From assembly GCF_010093445.1 (NCBI RefSeq), contig NZ_PDWW01000018.1, positions 27,812 through 91,811 on the forward strand: a stretch of DNA of 64,000 nt, written 5' to 3'. Shown here piece after piece: positions 36,509-46,383 of this stretch. The DNA is from Pseudoxanthomonas japonensis (GTDB lineage: Bacteria; Pseudomonadota; Gammaproteobacteria; Xanthomonadales; Xanthomonadaceae). Below the pieces are notes generated by a model. It made no database searches and had not been told where the DNA came from. It saw only the letters and a list, made by a program, of their open reading frames with translations. The position numbers and the translations under genes were made by a program. Positions within the stretch are counted from its first letter, which is position 1. Every line of letters starts with the position of its first letter.

Positions 36509-38367
36509 GCGCGGCAGACGCCTCCACCTTGCGGCTGGCACTGGTCGGCAACCCCAATTGCGGCAAGACCGCGCTGTTCAACCAGCTGACCGGCAGTCGG
36601 CAGAAGGTCGCCAACTACGCCGGTGTTACGGTCGAGCGCAAGGAGGGTCGGCTCCACTCCGCGGATTCCGGACGCAGCTACGCCGTGCTCGATCTGCCGG
36701 GTGCCTACAGCCTGCATGCCGCCAGCTTGGACGAAGCGGTCACCCGCGACGTCTGCCGGGGTTTCTATCCCGGCGAAGCCGCACCGGACGTGCTGGTGTG
36801 CGTGGTAGACGCCACCAACCTGCGCCTGCACCTGCGGTTCGCGCTGGAGGTGCGCGAACTCGGCAAGCCGATGATCCTGGCGGTCAACATGATGGACGCC
36901 GCGCAGCGTCGTGGCATCGCCATCGACCTGGCCGCGCTGGAGCGCGAACTGGGCGTGCCGGTGGTCGAGACGATCGCGGTGAAGCATGGCGGCGCGCGCG
37001 CGCTGGTCGAGCGCATCGACGCCGTCGCCGCGCAGCCGCACGAACCCCGTGTGCATCTGTCCGAGGGCGCCGACCTGCATGCGGAAACCCGTCGCCTGCT
37101 GTCGCTGGCGGTCACCATGCCCACGCGCACGGCGAAGATCGACGATGCGCTGGACCGCTGGCTGCTGCATCCGGTGTTCGGCCTTGCTGTCCTCATCGTC
37201 GTGATGTTCTTCATCTTCCAGGCCGTCTTCGCCTGGGCGACGCCGTTTGCGGACGCTATCGAAGCAGGCACCGCGTGGCTGGGGGAGGTCGTGGGTGGTG
37301 CGCTGCCCGAAGGGCCGCTCAACAGCCTGATGGTGGATGGCATCATCGCTGGCCTCGGCGGGGTCGTCGTGTTCCTGCCGCAGATCCTGATCCTGTTCGC
37401 TTTCATCTTGGCGCTCGAAGAGAGTGGCTATCTTCCTCGCGCGGCATTCCTGCTGGATCGCTTGATGCGGGGGGCCGGGTTGTCGGGCCGCTCCTTCATC
37501 CCCCTGTTGTCGAGCTTCGCTTGTGCCGTGCCCGGCATCATGGCCACGCGCAGCATCCAGGATCCGCGCGACCGCATCGCCACGATCCTGGTCGCTCCCC
37601 TGATGACATGCTCGGCGCGACTGCCGGTCTACACGCTTCTTATTGCCGCATTCATTCCCGATGAAAAGGTGGGAATCTTCAATCAGCAAGGTCTCGTGAT
37701 GTTCGGGCTGTACGCCGCGGGCATACTCAGTGCCCTGGTGGTGTCGTGGGTGATGAAGAAGTGGCGCAGAGACAAGAGCGAGCATGCACTACTCCTGGAG
37801 CTGCCGTCGTACCGCATTCCGCATCCGCGCGACCTGCTGATCGGCCTGTACGAACGCGCCATGATCTTCCTCAAGCGTGTGGGTGGCATCATCCTCGCCT
37901 TGACCATCCTGCTGTGGGTATTGCTGACGTTCCCGGCGGCACCTGCCGATGCCGTGGGGCCAGCCATTGACTACAGCTTTGCAGGACGTATCGGCCATGC
38001 AATGGCGGTGTTCTTCGCACCACTGGGTTTCAACTGGCAGATCTGCATTGCCCTGATCCCGGGCATGGGTGCCCGCGAAGTCGCCGTATCTTCGCTCGCG
38101 ACGATCTACTCGCTGTCGGCGGCCGACGACGATGCCGCCATCCAGGCGCTGACGCCGGTCATCAGCGACGGCTGGTCGCTGGCCACCGCGCTGTCCCTGC
38201 TGGTGTGGTTCATCTACGCCCCGATGTGCATCTCGACGTTGGCCACCATCAAGCGCGAGACCAACTCGTGGAAGCAGATGGGCTTCGCGACGTTCTACCT
38301 GTTCGCGCTGGCCTATCTCGCCTCGCTGGTGACCTATCAGGTCGCCAGGGCGCTGGGTGCGGGCTGA
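36505..38367 (+). CDS. feoB: Ferrous iron transporter B
   Basis: FeoB is the inner-membrane Fe(II) permease with a cytoplasmic G-protein domain. G1 is GNPNCGKT at 15-22, G3 DLPGAYSL and G4 NMMD. Membrane parts include GLGGVVVFLPQILILFAFIL, SSFACAVPGIMATR and ALIPGMGAREVAVS. At 620 residues it is shorter than the ~770-residue E. coli protein, as in other xanthomonads. Roughly 37400-37980 uses less GC-biased codons than the rest of the gene. Confidence 0.95.
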   Translation: MSAADASTLRLALVGNPNCGKTALFNQLTGSRQKVANYAGVTVERKEGRLHSADSGRSYAVLDLPGAYSLHAASLDEAVTRDVCRGFYPGEAAPDVLVCVVDATNLRLHLRFALEVRELGKPMILAVNMMDAAQRRGIAIDLAALERELGVPVVETIAVKHGGARALVERIDAVAAQPHEPRVHLSEGADLHAETRRLLSLAVTMPTRTAKIDDALDRWLLHPVFGLAVLIVVMFFIFQAVFAWATPFADAIEAGTAWLGEVVGGALPEGPLNSLMVDGIIAGLGGVVVFLPQILILFAFILALEESGYLPRAAFLLDRLMRGAGLSGRSFIPLLSSFACAVPGIMATRSIQDPRDRIATILVAPLMTCSARLPVYTLLIAAFIPDEKVGIFNQQGLVMFGLYAAGILSALVVSWVMKKWRRDKSEHALLLELPSYRIPHPRDLLIGLYERAMIFLKRVGGIILALTILLWVLLTFPAAPADAVGPAIDYSFAGRIGHAMAVFFAPLGFNWQICIALIPGMGAREVAVSSLATIYSLSAADDDAAIQALTPVISDGWSLATALSLLVWFIYAPMCISTLATIKRETNSWKQMGFATFYLFALAYLASLVTYQVARALGAG

Positions 38368-38370
38368 ATC

Positions 38371-38604
38371 GTGGACGCTTCGCTCGCCCTGCAGTACGCC
38401 ATCATCGCGGTTGCGGTGGTGGCCAGCGCGTGGGTGGTGCTAAAGAAGCAGTTTCCCGGTCCGCTGCGCAAGGCGCGGGTGGCGCTGGCGTTGCCGATGT
38501 TGCGCGAGGACCGCGCGCCGTGGATCCGCGGACTCGGGCGCTGGATCGCGCCGCCGGGCCTCACGACCGGCAAGACCTGCGGCGGGTGCGACGGCTGCGG
38601 CTGA
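38371..38604 (+). CDS. Small FeoB-associated membrane protein with Cys-rich tail (DUF6587-like)
   Basis: A 77-residue protein with one N-terminal membrane helix (AIIAVAVVASAWVVL) and a C-terminal CGGCDGCG cluster. The GTG start is three bases after the feoB stop. FeoB-associated Cys-rich tails are known in other phyla and may act in metal handling or take the place of FeoC. Direct function is unproven. Confidence 0.78.
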   Translation: MDASLALQYAIIAVAVVASAWVVLKKQFPGPLRKARVALALPMLREDRAPWIRGLGRWIAPPGLTTGKTCGGCDGCG

Positions 38605-38610
38605 CGAGCT

Positions 38611-39996
38611 TCAGGCGAGCCGCAGTACCAGGCCCAGTACCACCATCGACACGAAGACGACGAAGGACGTGACCGTCGTCCAGCGGTTCCCCGCGGCACT
38701 CGCCAGGCTGATCCGGTGGCGCCGCGCGTAGGCCCAGTCGCAGACGCTCACGCCGATGGCCGCGCCTGCCAGCGCTGCGAGCCATGGCGAAAGCCAATCG
38801 GCGGCGGGTAGTGCACGCACCAGCCAGCTGACGCCGATGCCGAAGCGCAGGGCGTCGAAGACCTGCCGGAAGTGCAGCAGTGCCGCCGGCAGCACCAGCA
38901 CGAAACCCAGTGCCGGTATGTCCGGCAGCAGGAACGCCACCATCAGCCCGGCGGCAGCGAGCCAGACCGGCATCAGGGCGATCCATGGCGCGTGCATCGT
39001 GGCCGGGCGTTCGCGCAGCGCCCACAGCGCACGCATCGCGTGCCACATGCACAGCATGCCGGCGACCGCGGCGAAGGTCATGCCCGTCACGCGGGCCGCG
39101 CGGTCGGGTTCGACACTGGTCAGCTGGCACAGGCCGGCGATCAGCAGCGTGGCCGCGCCGGCGGAGAGCAGGACGGTCGCCCACCGCCAGGCACCCGCGT
39201 AGAAGGGATCCGCCAGACGGCTGAAGAAGGCCTGTTGTCGCGCATCGAGTCCCGGCACATCGTCGCCGTAGTCCGCGACCAGTCGTTGGGACAGGCGCGC
39301 GGCGCGGATCGAGAAACCCGGCATGCAGGCCAGCAGCAGCGCCAGCGGCCAGCGGAACGTGCGCTTCAGTTGCCGGATGGTCAGTGGCCGGTCTTCGTCG
39401 AAGGCCTGCGTGTCCTCGTTTTCCACCGCCAGTACGACCTGCCTGCGCCTTTCCACCCAGTCCGGCGGTGTGAAGCCGAAGAACTCGCCCAGCACCGCCA
39501 GGTTGCCCGGCGACACCGGTGCATCTTCGTAAGCGATCCGTTCGAACACCTCTGCGCCGACGCGCCGCTTGACCTCCAGCGAGTACAGGTCCGGATGCTG
39601 CGCGAGATGCTGCCGCAGCAGACTCGGCAACTCGTGCGTGGCGCGCGCCAGCAGGTCGTCACGCAGGGGGTCTTCGTCGACGGGCGGCGCGACTGGCTCG
39701 GAATTTCCTGCGGTGCCAGGAGAACGCATGGCGTGCGTCGCCGGCGCATCGGCCTGGCGTGTCTCGAGGATCGGCATCGGCGACGCCATCCCGGGCAGGT
39801 CGTCCCCAACAGCGTGCGGGAGCGCGGTGTCGCGCGGGTACGAAAGCGCCGCCTGGTACGCCTCGTTGAGCCGCTGGAAGCCTTCGGGATCATCGTCGGG
39901 CCGGTGGAGCTTCAGCAGCCGTGCGTACGCACGCTTGATGGTGCGCTCGTCCGCTTCCTCGCCGACCCCGAGCAGGTCGTACGGCCATCCACTCAC
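38611..39996 (-). CDS. Membrane J-domain protein, HscC partner candidate
   Basis: A 461-residue protein with an N-terminal J-like domain ([20 protein letters not shown], then [12 protein letters not shown]). The canonical HPD tripeptide is replaced by RPD in [11 protein letters not shown] helical middle is followed by about six membrane helices in the C-terminal half. Its GTG at 39996 overlaps the Hsp70 stop (GTGA). E. coli HscC works with membrane J-proteins DjlB/DjlC, so this is probably the dedicated co-chaperone. The frame is open upstream to 40125 but without similarity. Confidence 0.82.
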   Translation of the reverse strand: MSGWPYDLLGVGEEADERTIKRAYARLLKLHRPDDDPEGFQRLNEAYQAALSYPRDTALPHAVGDDLPGMASPMPILETRQADAPATHAMRSPGTAGNSEPVAPPVDEDPLRDDLLARATHELPSLLRQHLAQHPDLYSLEVKRRVGAEVFERIAYEDAPVSPGNLAVLGEFFGFTPPDWVERRRQVVLAVENEDTQAFDEDRPLTIRQLKRTFRWPLALLLACMPGFSIRAARLSQRLVADYGDDVPGLDARQQAFFSRLADPFYAGAWRWATVLLSAGAATLLIAGLCQLTSVEPDRAARVTGMTFAAVAGMLCMWHAMRALWALRERPATMHAPWIALMPVWLAAAGLMVAFLLPDIPALGFVLVLPAALLHFRQVFDALRFGIGVSWLVRALPAADWLSPWLAALAGAAIGVSVCDWAYARRHRISLASAAGNRWTTVTSFVVFVSMVVLGLVLRLA

Positions 39997-41705
39997 GCCT
40001 GCGCCTCGATGTGCTCCAGCATCCTTGCAAAGTCCGCGCGGTGTTCGCGGATCTGTATCGGGTCCTGGCCGTCCAGGATGGTGCGGAAGCGGACCAGCGC
40101 GTCCTGCAGGTCGTGGCGCGCCCACAGCAGTTCCTCGTACAGCCGCTCCGCGCGCGCGATCAGCGCCAGGTTCTCCTGCTGGTCGCGCGGATGCACCTTC
40201 AGTTCCGACAGCCTGGCCAGGCGCTCCCGGATCTCGCCTGCGGACAGCACGCCGGGGTTCTGTTCCAGCACCACCTCGTGCGTTTCGCCCGTCGCCAGCA
40301 CCGTGGCTTCCACCTGCAGCAGGCCATTGATGTCGTAGGTGAAGCGGATGTCGACCGGATTGTCATGGGCGGCACGCGCGGGCACCTTCACGGCGATGGT
40401 GCCGAGCTTGACGTTGTTCTCCACGCGCGGGCTTTCGCCCTGGTATATGTTGAACTCCACCTGCGTCTGCAGGTCGCGCATCGGCTGGTAGCGCTCGACG
40501 CGGCTGACCGGCACGGTCGCGTTGCGGTGGATGATCGGGGAGAACAGGCCGGTGGTGACCTGGCCGTGCCCATCATCGCGACCGGTGTCGACGCCCAGCG
40601 AGTGGGGGCAGACATCGGTCAGGATGATTTCCTCGAGTTTCTCGTCGCGCGCCTTCATGCCGGCGGCCACCGCCGCTCCCAGCGCGATGGCTTCGTCGGG
40701 GTTGATGTGGCGCAGCGGCAGCCGGCCGAACATGCGCGAGACCAGCCGGGCGGTCAGCGGCATGCGCGAGGCGCCGCCGACCAGCACGATATCGTCCAGT
40801 TGCCCGGGTTCCAGCCGTGCGTCGCGCATGGCGCGCTCCAGCGGCGCGCGCATGCGCTGCACCAGCGGCTCGCACAGGCGCGCGAAGCCGGCCTCGTCGA
40901 TCTGCCACTGGCGAGCTTCCCCTCCCAGCGTGAAGTCCACGGTCAGCGCCTGGCCGGCGGTACTGGAGAGCTCGCGCTTGGCCAGTTCCAGGCGCCGGCG
41001 CAGGTGGGCGTCCTCGGCTGCGGTGAGCTTCCGCGGATCGAAGCCGGTGTCGCGCAGGCAGGCCTCGCGCAGGACGGACAGGAAGTCCTCGCCGCCCAGG
41101 AAGTTGTCGCCCGCGCTGGCGTGGACCTCCATCACCCCGTCGAACATCTCCAGGATGGAAACGTCGAAGGTGCCGCCCCCCAGGTCGAACACCAGGAAGC
41201 GGCCACCGTCGCGTTGCTGCAGCCCATACGCCATGGCGGCGGCGGTGGGTTCGTTGATCAGGCGTTCGACCTTGATGCCGGCCAGTTCGCCCGCGATCCG
41301 CGTCGCCTTGCGCTGCGCGTCGCCGAAGTACGCCGGCACGCTGATGACGGCCTCGGTGACCGGTGCGCCCAGGTGGCTGGCGGCGTCGGCCAGCAGCGAG
41401 CGCAGCACCATCGCCGACAGTTCCTCGGGTCGCAGCGCATGTTTTCCCAGCCGGGTGACACGGTTGGTGCCCATCCAGCGCTTGAAACTGGCGACACTGC
41501 GCTGCGGATGGGTGATGAGCCGGTCGACGGCGGGCCGGCCGACGATGAGCGCTTCATCCGCGTCCACGCTGACGACCGATGGAGTGAGCAACTCGCCCAG
41601 TGCATTGGGAATCAGCACCGGACCGTCCGGTCCGTAATAACCCACGAGCGAGTGCGTGGTTCCCAGGTCGATACCGACGATCATCCAGTCCCCGCTGGCG
41701 TCCAT
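39993..41705 (-). CDS. Hsp70-family chaperone, HscC-like
   Basis: A 570-residue Hsp70 with the nucleotide-binding motifs [30 protein letters not shown] and [12 protein letters not shown]. The substrate-binding domain (about 380-500) is complete and the lid is short. Size and pattern fit HscC, a specialised Hsp70, rather than DnaK (~640). The ATG at 41705 gives this length; an alternative ATG at 41684 has a better GGGGA ribosome site. It is followed directly by the J-protein gene and preceded by a zinc-ribbon and a bactofilin gene. Confidence 0.9.
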   Translation of the reverse strand: MDASGDWMIVGIDLGTTHSLVGYYGPDGPVLIPNALGELLTPSVVSVDADEALIVGRPAVDRLITHPQRSVASFKRWMGTNRVTRLGKHALRPEELSAMVLRSLLADAASHLGAPVTEAVISVPAYFGDAQRKATRIAGELAGIKVERLINEPTAAAMAYGLQQRDGGRFLVFDLGGGTFDVSILEMFDGVMEVHASAGDNFLGGEDFLSVLREACLRDTGFDPRKLTAAEDAHLRRRLELAKRELSSTAGQALTVDFTLGGEARQWQIDEAGFARLCEPLVQRMRAPLERAMRDARLEPGQLDDIVLVGGASRMPLTARLVSRMFGRLPLRHINPDEAIALGAAVAAGMKARDEKLEEIILTDVCPHSLGVDTGRDDGHGQVTTGLFSPIIHRNATVPVSRVERYQPMRDLQTQVEFNIYQGESPRVENNVKLGTIAVKVPARAAHDNPVDIRFTYDINGLLQVEATVLATGETHEVVLEQNPGVLSAGEIRERLARLSELKVHPRDQQENLALIARAERLYEELLWARHDLQDALVRFRTILDGQDPIQIREHRADFARMLEHIEAQA

Positions 41706-41749
41706 GTCGGCGTCGAGTGTAGCCGGGCGCTCCGCCGGCGGGGAGGGCG

Positions 41750-42118
41750 TCAATGCCGCGTGCGTCGCCCGGCCGACTTGCCGGTCGCGGGGTTGAGTTC
41801 CACCGACAGCACGAAGCTGCGCTGCTCGTGCGGCTGCATGGCGCCAACGCCGACGACCTGGCGGGTCACTTCGTCGCCGCGCTCGTTGCGGATCGACAGC
41901 ACCACGCTGTACTCCCACGCTGCGCCCTCGGCCGGCGGTTGCAGCGTGCCCTCGATCCGCAGGGGAGTGAGGGCCGGCGTGGCGTTGGCACCTGCGCCGG
42001 GTTCGAAGCGCAGGTGATGGCGGCAGCCCGGGCAGACCGCCGCGCTTTCCAGGATGGTCGCCTTGCAGTGCGGGCAGGTGCGGGTGGCGCCGGCACTGCC
42101 CGGGCGGGGTTGGCTCAT
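41750..42118 (-). CDS. Small zinc-ribbon protein of unknown function
   Basis: A 122-residue protein with an N-terminal zinc ribbon, CPHC (near 15-18) and CPGC (near 29-32). A beta-rich domain follows, [20 protein letters not shown], then [16 protein letters not shown]. No catalytic motif is seen. Its ATG overlaps the bactofilin stop (ATGA), and the Hsp70 start lies 45-66 bases downstream. It may be an adaptor for the chaperone or the cytoskeletal protein. Confidence 0.75.
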   Translation of the reverse strand: MSQPRPGSAGATRTCPHCKATILESAAVCPGCRHHLRFEPGAGANATPALTPLRIEGTLQPPAEGAAWEYSVVLSIRNERGDEVTRQVVGVGAMQPHEQRSFVLSVELNPATGKSAGRRTRH

Positions 42119-42654
42119 GCGGTGGTGCCGGGCTCCGTGCCGTTCGACTTGCCGCCCTTGGCGGGCGTGTCGTCCCAGCCGAACTCGGCATTGCCGCGCA
42201 TGCGCGAACCAGCCGCCACGGTGAGCGCGCCGGCCTTCACGTCGCCGACCAGCACGCCGGACGACAGCAGTTCCACGCGGGATGCGGACTCGATGTTGCC
42301 CTCCAGCTCGCCGGCGATGGTCACCTTCTTCGCGCGCACGCCGCCGTTGAGCTTGGCGCCGGTCTCGATGGTCAGGTCGCCCTGCACGTTGACATCGCCC
42401 TTGAACCGGCCGGCGATGCGGATATGGCCGGTGCCTTCGATCTTGCCCTCGATGGTGAGGTCGGCGGCGATCAGCGATTCCTTCAACGCTTCCTGGGGCG
42501 CGGACCGTTCCGCCGGACGTGTGCCCGGCGGCGCAGTGACGGCGGGCGAGAAATCCGCCGCTGCCGGTGCGTCACGCAATGCGGACGGCGTGGGCTCGGG
42601 CGGCAGGGGAGCGCCGTCCTTCTTCGCGGGCGCTTGGTCTTTCCAGATGGACAT
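42115..42654 (-). CDS. Bactofilin (polymer-forming cytoskeletal protein)
   Basis: A 179-residue protein with the bactofilin beta-helix core from about residue 60 ([56 protein letters not shown]). Proline-rich tails flank it. Bactofilins polymerise without nucleotides near the membrane and place enzymes or set shape. It is the first gene of the bactofilin/zinc-ribbon/Hsp70/J-protein group. Confidence 0.9.
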   Translation of the reverse strand: MSIWKDQAPAKKDGAPLPPEPTPSALRDAPAAADFSPAVTAPPGTRPAERSAPQEALKESLIAADLTIEGKIEGTGHIRIAGRFKGDVNVQGDLTIETGAKLNGGVRAKKVTIAGELEGNIESASRVELLSSGVLVGDVKAGALTVAAGSRMRGNAEFGWDDTPAKGGKSNGTEPGTTA

Positions 42655-42822
42655 GCAGGGGATGCTCCGGCGTGGCAGGGCATTCGACTATCGCCAATCC
42701 TCGCCCCCTCACACTGTGATCACGCCTGCCAAACGGGGACGTCGCCACACATCGTCTTGTACCGGTTCACCTTGCAGCCGGAGTTGTCGACGCGTCGCTC
42801 ACATGCCTGAAGAGGGTGTGCT

Positions 42823-43572
42823 TCAGCGGCCGCCGGCGACATCGACGAAGGTGCCGGTGGTGTACGACGCCTGCGGCGACAGCAGCCACAGGATGGCCTG
42901 AGCCACCTCGTCCGGCTGGCCGCCACGTCGCATCGGCACGAATGCCTTCACCCGGTCCACCCGGCCTGGTTCGCCGCCGTCGGCATGCATGCCGGTGTAG
43001 ATGAAGCCGGGCCGGACGGCGTTGACGCGGATGCCCTCCTGCGCGACTTCCTGCGCCAGGCCGACCGTCAGCGTATCCATCGCCCCCTTGGATGCGGCGT
43101 AGTCGACATATTCACCGGGCGAGCCCGTCTTTGCCGCGACCGACGACACGTTGACGATCGCGCCCCCGTGACCGCCATGGCGTGTGGACATGCGCCGCAC
43201 CGCCTCGCGGCAGCAGAGCAGCGTGCCGGTGACGTTGGTGGCGAGGATGCGGCCGATGCGGGCGGCGTCCATCGTGTCCACGCGCATCTGCGTTTCGAGG
43301 ATGCCGGCGTTGTTGACCAGGGCGGTCACCGGCCCCAGCGCTTCGTCCATCCGCTGGAACATCGCCACCACGTCCGCTTCGTCCGATACATCCGCCTGCA
43401 GCGCGACGGCACGGCCGCCAGCCGCCACGATCTGCGCCACGACCGAGGCCGCCGCGGCCTCATCGCGCCGGTAGTTCACGCCGACCGCATACCCTTGCCC
43501 GGCCGCGAGCAGCGCGGTCGCCGCACCGATGCCGCGGCTTCCGCCGGTGATGAGGACGACCTGCGGCGCCAC
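42823..43572 (-). CDS. SDR-family oxidoreductase
   Basis: A 249-residue classical short-chain dehydrogenase with TGGSRGIG, NNAGILE, the catalytic Ser in VNVSSVAAKTG and the YAASK motif. Resembles FabG-like or sugar/acyl dehydrogenases. It starts at GTG 43572, three bases after the mccB stop, so the two are probably co-transcribed. The substrate is unknown. Confidence 0.85.
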   Translation of the reverse strand: MAPQVVLITGGSRGIGAATALLAAGQGYAVGVNYRRDEAAAASVVAQIVAAGGRAVALQADVSDEADVVAMFQRMDEALGPVTALVNNAGILETQMRVDTMDAARIGRILATNVTGTLLCCREAVRRMSTRHGGHGGAIVNVSSVAAKTGSPGEYVDYAASKGAMDTLTVGLAQEVAQEGIRVNAVRPGFIYTGMHADGGEPGRVDRVKAFVPMRRGGQPDEVAQAILWLLSPQASYTTGTFVDVAGGR

Positions 43573-43575
43573 CGG

Positions 43576-45183
43576 CTACATCCGGAACACGCCGAATTTC
43601 GCCGGCTCGATCGGTGCATTGAGCGAGGCGGACAGGCCGAGACCAAGCACGCGCCGGGTGTCGGCCGGATCGATGATGCCGTCGTCCCACAGGCGTGCCG
43701 TCGCATACCACGGGCTGCCCTGCGATTCGTACTGGTCGCGGATGGGGGCCTTGAACGCATCCTCTTCGTCCGCGCTCCACGCCTTGCCGGCGGCCTCGAT
43801 GCCGTCGCGCTTCACCGTCGCCAGCACGCTGGCGGCCTGTTCGCCGCCCATCACGCTGATGCGCGCGTTCGGCCACATCCACAGGAAACGCGCGCCGTAC
43901 GCGCGACCGCACATGGCGTAGTTGCCGGCCCCGAAACTGCCGCCGATCACCACGGTGAACTTCGGCACGGACGAACACGCGACGGCCGTGACCATCTTCG
44001 CGCCATCTTTCGCGATGCCGGCGTTCTCGTACTTGCGGCCGACCATGAAGCCGGTGATGTTCTGCAGGAACACCAGCGGGATGCCACGCTGGTTGCACAG
44101 CTCGATGAAGTGCGCGCCCTTCAGCGCGCTCTCGCCGAACAGGATGCCGTTGTTGGCGACGATGCCGACCGGATACCCGTGCAGGTGTGCGAAGCCGGTG
44201 ACCAGCGTCTTGCCATAGCGCGCCTTGAACTCGTCCAGTTCGCTGCCGTCGGTGATGCGCGCGATGACCTCGCGGATGTCGAACGGGCGGCGCGTGTCCT
44301 TCGGCACGATGCCGTAGAGCTCCTCCGCGGGATAGAGCGGCTCGCGCGTGTCGCGCATGGCCACCGGCAGCGTCTTGCGACGGTTGAGGTGGCCGACGAT
44401 GCCGCGCGCGATCTCCAGCGCGTGGCGATCGTCCTCAGCGAAATGATCCGCCACGCCGGAGACGCTGGTGTGCACGTCGGCGCCGCCCAGCGCTTCGGCA
44501 TCCACCACTTCACCCGTGGCGGCCTTCACCAGCGGCGGACCACCGAGGAAGATCGTGCCCTGTTCCTTGACGATGACGCTCTCGTCGCACATCGCCGGCA
44601 CGTAGGCACCGCCGGCGGTGCAGCTGCCCATCACCACGGCGATCTGCGGGATGTTCTCCGCGCTGAGCCGCGCCTGGTTGTAGAAGATGCGGCCGAAGTG
44701 CTCCTTGTCCGGAAACACCTCGTCCTGCAGCGGCAGGAAGGCACCGCCGGAGTCGACCAGGTAGACGCAGGGCAGGCGGTTTTCACGCGCGATCTCCTGC
44801 GCGCGCAGGTGCTTCTTCACCGTCATCGGGAAGTAGGTGCCGCCCTTGACCGTCGCATCGTTGGCCACGATGACGACTTCGTTGCCCATCACCCGGCCGA
44901 TGCCGCAGACCATGCCGGCCGTGGGCGCGGCGCCGTCGTACATGTCTTCGGCGGCGAGCGGTGCGATCTCCAGGAACGGCGAGCCGGGGTCGAGCAGGGC
45001 GGTGATGCGGTCGCGCGCGAGCAGCTTGCCGCGCTCGGTGTGCTTGTTGCGGGCTTTCTCGCCGCCGCCGTCGGCCGCGCGCGCGAGCCGGCGGTCCAGT
45101 TCCTGCACGAGCACGCGATGGTAGGCCGCGTTGGCGGTGAAGTCGGGCGAGCGCGGATCGAGTTGCGAGGTGATGGCGGGCAT
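43576..45183 (-). CDS. mccB: 3-Methylcrotonyl-CoA carboxylase, carboxyltransferase beta subunit
   Basis: A 535-residue acyl-CoA carboxyltransferase. Both crotonase-like halves are present: an N-half with [18 protein letters not shown] and [14 protein letters not shown], and a C-half with [16 protein letters not shown] and [16 protein letters not shown]. These segments match methylcrotonyl-CoA rather than propionyl-CoA carboxylases. I chose ATG 45183 ([15 protein letters not shown]), which fits family length. It is separated from mccA by about 8.6 kb of unrelated genes. Confidence 0.92.
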   Translation of the reverse strand: MPAITSQLDPRSPDFTANAAYHRVLVQELDRRLARAADGGGEKARNKHTERGKLLARDRITALLDPGSPFLEIAPLAAEDMYDGAAPTAGMVCGIGRVMGNEVVIVANDATVKGGTYFPMTVKKHLRAQEIARENRLPCVYLVDSGGAFLPLQDEVFPDKEHFGRIFYNQARLSAENIPQIAVVMGSCTAGGAYVPAMCDESVIVKEQGTIFLGGPPLVKAATGEVVDAEALGGADVHTSVSGVADHFAEDDRHALEIARGIVGHLNRRKTLPVAMRDTREPLYPAEELYGIVPKDTRRPFDIREVIARITDGSELDEFKARYGKTLVTGFAHLHGYPVGIVANNGILFGESALKGAHFIELCNQRGIPLVFLQNITGFMVGRKYENAGIAKDGAKMVTAVACSSVPKFTVVIGGSFGAGNYAMCGRAYGARFLWMWPNARISVMGGEQAASVLATVKRDGIEAAGKAWSADEEDAFKAPIRDQYESQGSPWYATARLWDDGIIDPADTRRVLGLGLSASLNAPIEPAKFGVFRM

Positions 45184-45306
45184 GCGGCACGGAACAGCGG
45201 GAAAGGCGGCATCAGACCACGAAGCCGCCCCGTGCGCCAAACCGCACTGCAAAAAACCATCGGCAGCGCGTGCCTGCATCGCGCGCGATCGGTGGGTCCC
45301 GAAAAC

Positions 45307-45334
45307 GACAAGGCCCGCTTGCGCGGGCCTTGTC
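45307..45334 (-). terminator. Terminator after the alanine-rich lipoprotein at 45358
   Basis: GACAAGGCCCGC and GCGGGCCTTGTC pair around a 4-base loop. On the minus strand the stem is followed by GTTTTC. It lies 24 bases beyond the lipoprotein stop and before mccB. Confidence 0.7.
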
Positions 45335-45357
45335 CGATTCGCGATGAGGCGAGTCGA

Positions 45358-45702
45358 TTACTTCTTGGCTTCTTCAGCCTTGGCTTCGGCCTTGTCGGCC
45401 ACTTCGGCGGCCTTGTCGGCGGTCGCCTGCGCAGCGTCGGCGGTGGCCGAGGCAGCAGCAGCGGCAGCGTCGGTAGCGGCGGCTTCGGTGGTGGCGGCAG
45501 CGTCGGACGCGGCAGCGGCGGTGGCGTCGGCAGCGGCTTCGACGGCGTCGCCAGCGGCGGTCGCGGCGTCACCGGCGGCGGCGGCGGCCTGGTCGGCGGC
45601 AGCGGCGGCGTCGGCAGCGGCCTGGTCGGCGTTGTCGCTCTTCGTGCAGGCGCTCAGGGCCAGGACGGCGGCGGCCAGCAGGACGGTGGTCTTGATCTTC
45701 AT
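45358..45702 (-). CDS. Alanine-rich lipoprotein (paralogue 1)
   Basis: A 114-residue protein with the lipobox LALSAC after a short signal. The mature protein is mostly Ala with Asp, Glu, Thr and Lys, in an AADAA-like periodicity that suggests one long helix or coiled coil; the end is Lys/Glu-rich (KAEAKAEEAKK). Such helices resemble Lpp-like envelope spacers, but there is no proven function. I use ATG 45702 because GGGGAT precedes it; an in-frame start is four codons upstream. A similar gene follows at 45868. Confidence 0.72.
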   Translation of the reverse strand: MKIKTTVLLAAAVLALSACTKSDNADQAAADAAAAADQAAAAAGDAATAAGDAVEAAADATAAAASDAAATTEAAATDAAAAAASATADAAQATADKAAEVADKAEAKAEEAKK

Positions 45703-45802
45703 GCGGATCCCCAAATCGGTGTGTGGAAGAAAGTGGCAGCGGGCGGCGATGTCCGTTCGTCCTCGAGCCGAGGCGCGAACCGGGACGCCATGCCCGGATA
45801 CA

Positions 45803-45829
45803 GAAAAAGCCGCCAGCGAACTGGCGGCT
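45803..45829 (-). terminator. Terminator after the alanine-rich lipoprotein at 45868
   Basis: AGCCGCCAG and CTGGCGGCT flank CGAA, with five T on the minus strand (45803-45807). It ends the upstream lipoprotein transcript, so the two paralogues are likely separate units. Confidence 0.8.
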
Positions 45830-45867
45830 CTTTCAGTCTAACGCTAAATCAGGCAACTACCAGCAGA

Positions 45868-46212
45868 TTACTGCTTGGTGGCTTCCTTGGCAGCGTCGGT
45901 CGCGGCTTCGGCGGTGTCGGCAGCCTGGGCAGCGGCGTCGGCAGCAGCGTCGGCGGCTTCCGTCGTGGTGGCGGCAGCAGCGTCGGTCGCGGCGGTGGCG
46001 GCGGCGTCGGCGGCGGTGGCAGCGGCGTCGGCCGACTGCTGGGCGGCGTCGGCGGTCACTTCGCCAGCGGCAGCGGCGGCGTCGGCGGCAGCCTGGGCTT
46101 CGGTCGCGGTCGCAGCGGCGTCAGCAGCGGCGTCGGCAGCCTGTTCCTGGTTCGAGCACGCAGCCAGGGCGAAACCCAGAGCCAGCGCGATCAGAGCCTT
46201 GTTCATGGTCAT
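45868..46212 (-). CDS. Alanine-rich lipoprotein (paralogue 2)
   Basis: A 114-residue lipoprotein with lipobox LAAC (C19 in FALAACSNQEQ). More than half the mature residues are Ala, with Asp, Thr and Gln in short AADAA units, predicting a single helix. GAGGAAA precedes the ATG at 46212. The 5' leader contains the palindrome CGCGCAATTGCGCG (46243-46256) and a TTGACA box on this strand (46287-46292). Function unknown; structural role inferred. Confidence 0.72.
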   Translation of the reverse strand: MTMNKALIALALGFALAACSNQEQAADAAADAAATATEAQAAADAAAAAGEVTADAAQQSADAAATAADAAATAATDAAAATTTEAADAAADAAAQAADTAEAATDAAKEATKQ

Positions 46213-46383
46213 CGTTGCATTTCCTCGTCGTTAGTTAGGCAACGCGCAATTGCGCGCCTGCAACATGATGACAAGCCCGTTACCCGTGTCAAGCGGTTGG
46301 CCGGTTATCTTTGTCAATCCGTTGTTAATTCCTATGGGCGGCGCGAAACCCTCTCCGTGCCGCCCCCGAACTGCGCGAACCGG

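Noticed and set aside
38595..38625. CTGCGGCT/AGCCGCAG pairing between the feo small gene and the J-protein gene as a terminator
   Set aside because: Weak, long loop, no T-run and it overlaps both coding ends.
42700..42740. TCACACTGTGATCAC as a Clp/CRP site upstream of the bactofilin gene
   Set aside because: The half-sites are in everted order and spacing does not match TGTGA-N6-TCACA.
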